Shown here piece after piece: positions 56,001 through 64,000 of a stretch of 64,000 nt of DNA. The first letter of the stretch is position 1. Each line of letters begins with the position of its first letter. Under the pieces are notes generated by a model. The model did not search any database and had not been told where the DNA came from. It saw only the letters and a list, made by a program, of their open reading frames with translations. Source of the stretch: Bryoerythrophyllum caledonicum (lineage: Eukaryota > Streptophyta > Bryopsida > Pottiales > Pottiaceae); assembly GCA_963971425.1 (NCBI GenBank), contig OZ020514.1, forward strand, positions 40,895,158-40,959,157, in the 5' to 3' direction. The position numbers were made by a program, and so were the translations under genes.

Positions 56001-58590
56001 CTACCTGCGGCGCAGGACTGGTCGATGCTGTAAGAACTCCAGTGAGAGCGTCGGACGGGATGACATCAACAGCCATGACACCTAAAGGAGTGATTGTACC
56101 CGACATTCAAGTTCAACAACCGGCCCAACAGCCAACAGTAGCCTTGCAACCAGCATGCACGGTTGTTAGGCCATCTACTGCAGCTATAGCTGTATCACCA
56201 CCGAAGCAGGGTTTGCTGCTTCAGCCCAAGAGCGGTGAAGGCCAAGCATTGCCTCCGAATACAAAGCAGGGCAACGCAGAAGAAGGTAGGTCTGAGTTCA
56301 TTAAGCACAATGTCTGTGCATGTTGCTATATGGTTCAAGATAAGGAGGTGGCCTTTCAAATTAAGAAGCTAATGTATATACATGTGCGTTGACTGGTATA
56401 CCTACGTGTACTGATGCGTGATGGATCATGACTGCAGCAAGTAATTCATCGGATGATGATACTTAGGAGTTGGATGACGAGAACATGCTTCTAGCGGAGG
56501 CTCGATTGATAGCAGAATGTCAGGACAGGATCGCGGAGATGAAGTCTTCAAAGGCTAAGAATGGAACTTCTTTAGCTAAAGGGGTTTCAAGTGCTCTTCC
56601 AGAGAGTAACAACGTTGGAGCACAAACAAGGGGGAAAGGAAATCTGAAAATGAGGACACGTGGTGATGGACCTTCTGAAGACGTCAGCTTCACAGGTACA
56701 GGGAAAAAGGGGGGGAATAAGAGGAAGAGATTTGAGTCTGTACGTGGTGACGACGTAGTGGACATTGACGGTGACGGCTCGAAAGTTGCAAAGGTAAAAA
56801 GTAGGGGCAAGAAGTAGTGATATGTTTTCTGCAGAGTGTTCGTTTATGTAGCCACTATATGCGGTTCAGGCATTTTCCCATTTTGTGGCCTGCCAATGTG
56901 TAATGGCACTCTGCGTTAGTTTTCACGTTAGTTATGGGTTCAGGGTTCTCATATTAGCACTAGCAATATGTATGGAGACGGTGCGTCTCCATACATATAA
57001 CACATGTACGTCTTCCTACATGAATTGCATTGGTGTGCTCGGCCTCGCGGAGCCTATATGTGATACACACTCTTCTACCTCTGTGTTCTCCATGTATTAT
57101 GTATTTTACTAAACCGTGGATCATGTATTAACTACAAAGTATACTTCTTTGTTACCATAGCTATAGTATTTATTTCATAATATTGTTGACGATCATATAT
57201 TGTAGACGGGTACAACCGTTCAGTGGTTCTGTAATCAAAACGTTTTGCCTGTATGTTTGCAGGTTGTAGAGGCATTACAAAAGTCATATGATTTATCCGA
57301 TGGTGTTGAGCGGATTCCCATAGACGTGGTTGTCAAAGAAGACACATATCTGGGACCCAATGATTTTGAGTATATTTTAGAGAGCTCATTAAGTGGAACT
57401 GTTTGTGTAGACCTAGACATGACCACACGGCAGGGGGGTGGCTGCCAGAGGTGTGTTTATGCGTGCGGAGTGGGAAGGAGGAACACATGCCCATGTGCTT
57501 ATTTTGCTGCGGATTGTGCCCCCTACACCAAAGACGGCCTCCTTCATGAGCACTATGTTGAAATGGTAAGCCACAGTTGTTAAGCATAGAAATTCATATA
57601 TACAGGTTGTCGATATTAACGCCTCTCATTTTTGGGCGTCTCAATGGAAGTTCACGATTTCTCTGTTAATCTTCTTTTGCAGGCGCTGAATGAGACTTTA
57701 GCAATGGATACGACTTTGTATGAATATCGTGATAGTGCAGGTTGTTCTAATAATTTCGAGGGGAGCTGTATTGGACATATAACACGGACCTTTATAACAG
57801 AATGTGGGACATCTTGTCAATGCAGTTCCGGTTGTGCTAATCGTGTTGTGCAAAAGGGAGTGACACGCAAACTACAGGTGCAGTGCTTCGTACATGCTGT
57901 ATGAGTATTATCCATTTCCACATACAAACTTATTTGTATTGTAAATGATTTATGCCTATTCGTTTATGCATGCGAGTTTTTACATCTCTTTGCACTTCTT
58001 TCTGAACAGGTCTTCACCAAAAGGGATGGGGCATTAAGTCGTTGGAAGATTTGCCAATAGGCGCATTTGTCTTTGAGTTTGTTGGAGAGGTTATATCTAA
58101 TGAGGATCTCGATACCCGAATGCGCAGCCATGGTAAGTATAACCTAAACTTGGATGCGAAGTGGAGATTAGAAGACCAGCTCAGCGATGCAGAGTGTCTC
58201 TCAATTGATGCGACCTATCGTGGAAATGTCTATAGGTTTTTAAACCACAGGTAAGTGATTTCGATGGGACATATTAGCTCACCATGTTTCCGTTGGATTA
58301 CTATGATATAGAAACATGAATGCGTTATTTAATTCTTGTTTGTTTCTACTCCCCGCAGATGCTATGACGCAAATTTGTTGCAGATCCCGGTCATCATTGA
58401 GACACATTTGATGGGCTACTATCACGTCGCCTTCTTTACCAATCAACTAGTTTTGGCGGGTGAGGAACTCACATGGGACTATGGGATAGATTTCCATGAC
58501 ACATCTAGTTTGGTTCCTACCTTTCGGTGCGTATGTGGAAGCAAAGGTTGTCGTGACAGAAGGAGCCGCCATCAAACATATCGACGATAG
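53082..58590 (+). CDS. coiled-coil/RING-like/SET fusion protein (SUVR4-type), seven exons
   Basis: By splice signals and phase the exons are 53082-54618, 55626-56285, 56438-56793, 57263-57565, 57683-57877, 58010 (or 58024)-58250 and 58359-58590, giving about 1170 residues. Exon 1 has an acidic stretch (residues about 25-70), an unknown domain (DLIVIFGPRRLGKSGYSF), a coiled coil (about 265-375) and a RING-like zinc site at 54339-54470 (CTVC, CSC, HVYHPWC, CASKNC). Exon 2 is a Pro/Ser/Thr linker with repeated TPRRA motifs, and exon 3 is basic. Exon 3 joins the SET part in phase 0 (AAG followed by GTAAAA; TTTGCAG acceptor at 57262). One in-frame TAG lies at 56464-56466 and the usual exon 6 acceptor gives a one-base shift, so this copy may be inactive. 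Plant SUVR4 proteins have a different N-terminus (WIYLD), so the fusion is unusual. Confidence 0.75.
54900..55470. repeat. GTATAC-rich intron repeats
   Basis: GTATAC, GTATATAC, GGGTATATA and TATACACCC words recur in both orientations inside intron 1 of the SET gene, for example TATACCCTCGAGGGGTATAT at about 55340-55360, which is a palindrome. Similar words fill intron 1 of the convergent transposase gene (61.5-62.5 kb) and the region before the SET gene (51.9-52.8 kb). Confidence 0.75.
57263..58590 (+). CDS. SUVR4-type pre-SET/SET/post-SET module (H3K9 methyltransferase class)
   Basis: Exon 4 gives VERIPIDVVVKED, then a Cys-rich pre-SET run ending YTKDGLLHEHYVEM, as in Arabidopsis SUVR4. Exon 5 gives TECGTSCQCSSGCANRVVQK. 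Exon 6 gives GWGIKSLEDLPIGAFVFEFV then GEVIS. Exons 6-7 give NHRCYDANL (the NHxCxxN cofactor motif, in the NHRC form typical of SUVR1/2/4), YYHVAFFTNQLVLAGEELTW then DYGIDF (catalytic Tyr region), and the post-SET CVCGSKGCRDRR. The class methylates histone H3 Lys9 and silences transposons. With the acceptor at 58009 the frame is off by one at the AAAAGGG run (58019-58025); an acceptor AAAAG at 58023 keeps frame but loses about five conserved residues (the VFTK strand). Confidence 0.9.
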
Positions 58591-59243
58591 TGTCTCAATT
58601 TCTGAGTAAGTTGAAATTTTTTTGGGGACTTCGAACATTCAAAGCTATTCTCTTTGTATAATTTTGTCAACTGCTCTTCTACCTTGGACAATATGTTTTC
58701 CATTGAATATGTGCACAAATGTGTACATAATATACCACAAATACACCATATGTGGGTGAAATATACCACATGTGTACCAAATATACCACACAAAATACCA
58801 AATCATACTTCAAAAGGACTTCTGTACTACTAAATATGTGCTGTAATATTGAACTGGTTCAAATTATACTAGCTTACGCATATTCAGCCAAAACAAACTC
58901 TTTCATGAAGAAATGAAGAGATTAAATTATGATAGGCATTGTAATAAAATGATAACATTTTAGGCCAAGGCCACAGGGATCTAGAGCCTTTGCCTAAGAT
59001 CAATGAGCATACAAGGACCAAAATATACGCATTCTAGAAATTAGCGATGTCTGGCTACAATTGCCTATAACCACCCTGAATCCGATATCTGCCAACCTAG
59101 GTTACTAAATACAATCCCAAGAAAACCTTGTTGTACTCAATCATGATAATATTGCACTACATACTACAGTACTATAGTAATATGTACAATACCTGCCTAT
59201 ATGAAGAATGTAAACACATATTGTAGCCTGACAAGGAGCTCGC
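58591..59243. other. intergenic space between convergent genes
   Basis: About 650 bp between the two stop codons. It contains AATATACCACA repeats at about 58730-58800 and no gene. Presumably it holds the 3' ends and polyadenylation signals of both genes. Confidence 0.6.
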
Positions 59244-62200
59244 TTACAAACTCTCTAGAGATGTCCTAATGACATCTATGGACTCATCACTGAGTTGGTA
59301 CACAGGGTCACCACCTTTAACCATGTGTACAGCTGGAACCATTAGAAATTTACATGCGACTACCAAAGCTGCATCTACATGGGCAAGACGAGAGTTTTTC
59401 AAGAAAACATAGGAGTTTGGACTTGTGCCCCACTTCGGATAGTAGGTTCCAACAATTGTGTGTTGACCCACGTCAAATAAACCGCCCCAAGCGCAGGTAA
59501 ATTTCTTCAGAACGACAGATTTTTGGCGTTGGCACTGGAGAACGTAGAAGTCTACACCCTCTTTGTTATCCTCGTCCGCTGGAATGGCAAAATTGTCGCC
59601 GACTTCAACCAACTCTCCTAGGCTCTCATCCATAGTGTAGTCCCAGGCGTCTTCATTTCCTTCATCCTGTTGTGTCTGCTGCATCATTTCTCTAGCGAAT
59701 GTAGATTCCGTGGGTGCCAACTTCACAACCGTCCATGGCTTCACGTGTGCAACCTTCTCACATGCTGCCCAATTACCATCCAAGCACGATGAACAATAAC
59801 AACTTAAGTCACGTACCAGCAACGACGTTGGATCCAAGGCTGACACTCCTCGAATGGAGTGGAGCTTCCGAGAACCTGGAATAGTATGGCAGCCGTGGGC
59901 ATGTCGGCGGTCCAGTGCATTCACTGCAATGAAATGAAAGTAGCGCTCAGACACCACTTTTGACTCGCCAACCGAGCTCCCTACCAAACCCCCCAACCTC
60001 TCTTCCAAGAAATCGACAACGTCCCTCGCATCTTGTAGTTTGCGCCAAGGGTTGTGAAGTTGCTCCGTGCGCAATGCCCTCTTCACCACTGCACATGCCC
60101 CATCCCACTCTCCCTTCCCGTGTCCCGTTCCAAAGAAGTTCCACTCCATTCGGCAGCCTCCTGTCAAACTCGGATATCTACTCACAAAGCACATGCAGCG
60201 GGCCCCCTTGAATTGTCCTGCAAAGCCAATTGCCGCAATACAATTTGTTGACTGGCCATATATGCATCTAGGGATGCCCACGTAATGACTATAATACTTT
60301 GCGGTTGTATACCATGAGGCTTCACAACGACATCGTCAATATAACAAAAAATGTGTTTACATAATACAATAGTCGAGGCTATACTAACCTGCGCAGCCGT
60401 CGCTCCACACCCAATGGCGTTGGATCCGGTTACCACGTTCAGTCAGCCACTCCCAATGCTTGATGAAACAATGCTGCACAAAGAGTGTATCGTGGGTCCT
60501 ATCGTCTGAAACATAAAAGTGAGACTCTTTCACCATACTCTCACAATCATGAACATATCGATACGAAATGTGTACTAGTATAGTAATTTGGGTCGACTGC
60601 CAATGCATGCTTTGGATCTCATTTTGAATCTCAAATGTGTAATTCTCTGCAAAACCCACATGCGATAGTATAACATCCCGCGGCAGCTCCTCCATGCTGG
60701 CTCTGCACTACACGTCTTGCCATCTTGCTACAAAGTTGTGAGTAATAAATTTGTGCAGTTTTGGCCACAGATAGTCAAAGAAATCGCTGAGGGAGGTCTC
60801 CATGTACACTTCCCCTATTCTCTTCTTAGGTCTCCCGTCGTCACCAACTCCCACCACATGCATATCGAATCGGCGCCACTTCAGTCGAAACTCCGTCGTT
60901 GAGGTCTCAAGCGGGCAAATTGGCAACATATGTCCTCCACATCTTCCACATTCTCCCATCAGACACTCTAGCCGGTGAAATTCATCGTTCTCCTCCTTTT
61001 GACATACAACTAGTTCCCACATTTTAGTGACTCCATCGAAGCTCTTCAAATGTGCCGAACATGGGTCACCATTCTCACTAGAACATACTACGCATCTACA
61101 TTGGCAAGAATATCCAACGTGGAAACCTCTAGCTGAGTCTCTGACCAACTGTAGGGCTTGACGCAATATGTCAAGCTCCACGTGATACCTACAGCAATAT
61201 ACATTCCTGTCGTTGCATTTTTTCACGAAGTACGGCCTCAATCTTTCAAATGCGCGCATGGAGATGGGCTCATCTGCATGCGCAACCCTAAACCGGTCGT
61301 ACAAAGAAGACTGCACGAGGTACCATGCAAGAAACCATCATTAATGTGTCTATAACCATTGTTCTAGACATACCATGTGCCTATCTTCAAAGTATAAAGC
61401 ATGCATGGTCCCAAGATGACATGACAGCTTCACACAATAAAAACATTCAAATATTGACATTTGTGTTCAACAAAGATATGACGATGGAGTATGTGTTCAT
61501 ACCCTCAAAGAGTTTACATTAGTAAACTACGAGTGAGTGATTAATGAGTATGTACTTCCCCAAAGTGTACGTAATTATATATCTTGTTGAGGACATACCT
61601 TAAGAAGGACTTCTGAGGTATGCAAAAGACATCCACAAGTATACAACCGTTCGACATTGGACCTCTCATGTCTAAGGGTGGACTATGTACAACTGTATCC
61701 AGACAAAGTATATATGAGTATATACCCATCTGTTGGACAATGAGTATGAACTCCCTCAAAGTGTATATAACTACAAACCCACATGGGGAGGACATACCTA
61801 AGAAGGACTTCCGAAGTATGCAGTAGACCTCCACCAAGTATGTCAACATACAAGGACTGTGTACTGGACATCCTAGGTTTTGTACAAACCATTTACATAC
61901 ACACGAATAGTGTGACCAAGTATACAACCATTGGACATTGGACCCCTCATGTCTAAGGATGGACTATGTACAACTGTATCCAGACAAAGTATATATGAGT
62001 ATATACCCATCTATTGGACAATGAGTATGAACTCCCTCAAAGTGTATATAACTACAGACCCACATGGGAAGACCATACCTAAGAAGGACTTCCGAAGTAT
62101 GCAGTAGACCTCCACCAAGTATGTCAACATACAAGGACTATGTACTGGACATCCTAGGTTTTGTACAAACCATTTACATACACAGAGGAATAGTGTGACC

Positions 62201-63503
62201 AAGTATACAACTAAAATCCAAGAAGGCTTCTCATGTCTGAGGATGGATTACGTATAAATATCCAGATAAAGAATATTCAAGAATGTACCCTCTGAAAGAC
62301 TCCTAAGTATATACATCGTCAATGTTTACATGAGTCTATATCATGTGGATGACATACTTCAAAGAGAAGATCTAAAGTATGTCAAAGACCCTTGTAGAGT
62401 ATACAAAGACAAAAGGACTGTGTACGCAAAACCTGGGTGTGGATGTCACAAGCACGCCAATTGACCATATAGGTGTTACTTCTGGACGTATACAACGTGT
62501 TCAAGTCTAGACATAATGACTAGATTCACACCATTCAAGTGTGTAGAAAAATATTGGTATATGACAAATGACGAAAAAGATAGGTGAATACAATGCAGGA
62601 GTACTACTTAGGACTTATTAAGTATACAACACACCGAAACAAAGAATGTATCACTAATGGACCAGTACAGTATTCTCCCTACACAAATTTTAATTTCAGA
62701 CTTGAGAAGGTGCTTAGAAGTACCTGACTCTCGAGGAGGAGGTGGGTCGCATGCGTCTCGTATACATGTGGCCCTAAACGCCTTCTCCTTACGTCCTTCT
62801 TGTTCGGACTCACACGTGTTTCTGAACACCACCACGCTATAACTAGGTCCTTTGCAATCGCGGACAGACCTGGCCTCTTCTTTCGCTCAGCCAACATGAA
62901 AATGGAGGACCCGCTTGACTGTAGACTATGGCGACGTTGCACTGCTGCAACAATGCACTTAGGATTTGCACCTAGAACCTTCGACAACGCTCGTACGCCC
63001 GACACATCGGTACTCATCGCAGCCTCCAACAAAGCCTTCTTCCTTACAAGTTTTTCCTTAGAGCACGGGTTTTTCAATAGCCGCAATTCATTTCTATACG
63101 ATTCCAGAAATGCATGGCTAGCTTGAACTTTGGAGTGACTATGGTAACACTCAGGCAAATGCAAGGCTACATTCTTGTTAGAAAATACTGATTCCAATAC
63201 AGCCTGGCTAAACCTAGAACCCTCTCCAGCATTCACAAGTTCCTTCAGAATGAAATTGGAAATGCGTGATGAGACCCTGTGTACATCTCTACGGTCATAG
63301 TGATCCTGACCTGGAACCGTAGCTACCGATGCTAGTTGAAACGACCTATCCTCCAGTTCCCGTCTCCTTGCTCTTGAACGTCGTTGTCTCTCACCCGCAT
63401 TCTCTCGAGCCAGCGTAGTATTGTCTTCATGTACGGACGTTCCCACAGTTGGTGTAGAGCGACCCACACCCCTCCGTTGATCTCCAGCCCTAGTAGTAAC
63501 CAT
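59244..63503 (-). CDS. DDE-transposase-like protein, three exons, about 890 residues
   Basis: Exons (minus) are 63503-62724, 61310-60389 and 60217-59244; phases match and the sum is exactly 892 codons with the stop. Exon 1 is basic (MVTTRAGDQRRGVGR). Exon 2 has MRAFERLRPYFVKKC with NVYCCRYHVELDILRQAL (a Cys/His zinc site), more CxC clusters, then FAENYTFEIQNEIQSMHWQS and HFYVSDDRTHDTLFVQHC. The exon 2-3 junction reads WSDGCAGQFKGARC, then WNFFGTGHGKGEWDGA and VVKRAL. The FAENY..NEIQS..SDGxxxQFK..HGKGxxDG set is a widespread DDE-like transposase family whose name I cannot give. FAENY is normally preceded by Asp but here by Gly (VGFAENY), removing a likely catalytic acid. One in-frame TAG (60708-60710) stands where Gln is expected. 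It is convergent with the SET gene. Confidence 0.8.
61641..62202. repeat. 281-bp tandem duplication in intron 1 of the transposase gene
   Basis: 61641-61921 and 61922-62202 are more than 90% identical by eye (for example TGGACTATGTACAACTGTAT and CTATGTGTACTGGACATCC-like stretches in both). Few differences suggest a recent duplication. GTATAC/GTATATA words are frequent. Confidence 0.95.
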
Positions 63504-64000
63504 TACTAGAAGCCAAAATACCACTATGAGTACTAGAATGCATGAAGTAGGAAAGACCTCATCTAAATAAGTAATTGAAGTATAGACACCATATCTACGT
63601 ATGGAATACTATATTGTATATTAAATTACAAAAGTACAGCCACCAATACTTTGCACGCAGTTCTATACACAATACTCAATGACGAAAGCATGGCCATTCG
63701 CCACCAAACCATGCATGTATAGTAGCGTACATGATATAATATGAGAATGCTATGAGATCAACATGATGTCAACATTATAGAAAACTTCTTTATAAGTACG
63801 TCGCAGCCTATGAAACAAGTATATTTTTGAGGTCACATTACTCAATATTTCAGGTGTTGTTTACTACTAGATGGTAAAGAATCTTCACCTCAATGCGGCT
63901 CATCCAACTTGATCAAAGAGAGCCATCTCGCAATACAATAGAGTCATCTCACTACTCTCTCCAACGTTTACTTTGTGCGACTCGTTTGACACCCAGGTTC
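63504..64000. other. no gene recognised; upstream of the transposase gene
   Basis: AT-rich, presumably the promoter side of the minus-strand transposase gene. Any terminal inverted repeat of the element would be here or beyond the window. I see no repeat of a left-hand end. Confidence 0.45.

Noticed and set aside
56815-56817. True end of the gene at TAG after the basic exon
   Set aside because: Possible, but the GTAAAA donor at 56794 joins in phase to a good acceptor and a conserved SET-protein segment, so I prefer splicing into the SET exons.
59244-63503. hAT or Mutator transposase
   Set aside because: The FAENY, SDGxxxQFK and HGKGxxDG set does not fit the hAT dimerisation or MULE signatures.

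Overview
This is nuclear DNA from a plant with a large, transposon-filled genome. The plant signs are degenerate TTTAGGG-type (telomere-like) repeats, a SUVR4-type SET methyltransferase, Ty3/gypsy and Ty1/copia remains, GT-AG introns and a gene decay pattern that fits plant CG/CHG methylation. A seed-free plant (fern, lycophyte or bryophyte) fits best because of a retroelement-borne cytosine methyltransferase and a Penelope-like reverse transcriptase, but the species cannot be named from sequence alone. No ordinary housekeeping gene is present; almost every recognisable gene is mobile-element-like or decayed.

Layout. 0-8 kb: two decayed FCP1/NIF-type phosphatase-like copies in opposite orientation, a 330-bp MITE and a fold-back element. 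8.2-13.6 kb: a minus-strand, multi-exon, decayed unknown gene with a ParB-like motif and a coiled-coil end, with palindromic repeats in its introns and a palindrome array upstream. 13.6-18.5 kb: low-complexity blocks, a block saturated with CTTAAG, a Ty1/copia scrap and telomere-like repeats. 19.9-20.7 kb: a Penelope-like reverse transcriptase remnant. 20.7-27 kb: AT-rich, no gene recognised. 27.2-34.5 kb: a decayed DNA-transposon gene of the GHTHDDID (DUF7869-like) kind, flanked on both sides by palindrome arrays, plus a related array-only copy at 27-29 kb. 36-39.8 kb: a CCCGG-saturated block with an intact minus-strand 211-codon frame. 41-51 kb: a broken Ty3/gypsy element carrying gag, protease, a captured C5 cytosine methyltransferase, RT/RNase H, integrase and a terminal PHD finger, split by a 1.77-kb solo-LTR-like insertion. 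53-63.5 kb: two convergent multi-exon genes, one a coiled-coil/RING-like/SET (SUVR4-type) fusion and the other a DDE-transposase-like protein of about 890 residues.

The most interesting theme is chromatin control carried by, or next to, mobile elements: a DNA methyltransferase and a histone reader inside one retroelement, and about 3 kb beyond its end a histone H3K9-type methyltransferase gene paired tail-to-tail with a transposase gene, both with introns built from the same GTATAC-rich repeats. A second theme is a dispersed palindrome (core AGCTCGAGTCGAGCT-like, flanked by matching arms) whose two arms change together from copy to copy and whose arrays bracket a transposase gene.

Limits: exon joins were made by eye from splice signals and reading phase. 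Family names are recalled from motifs, not searched.
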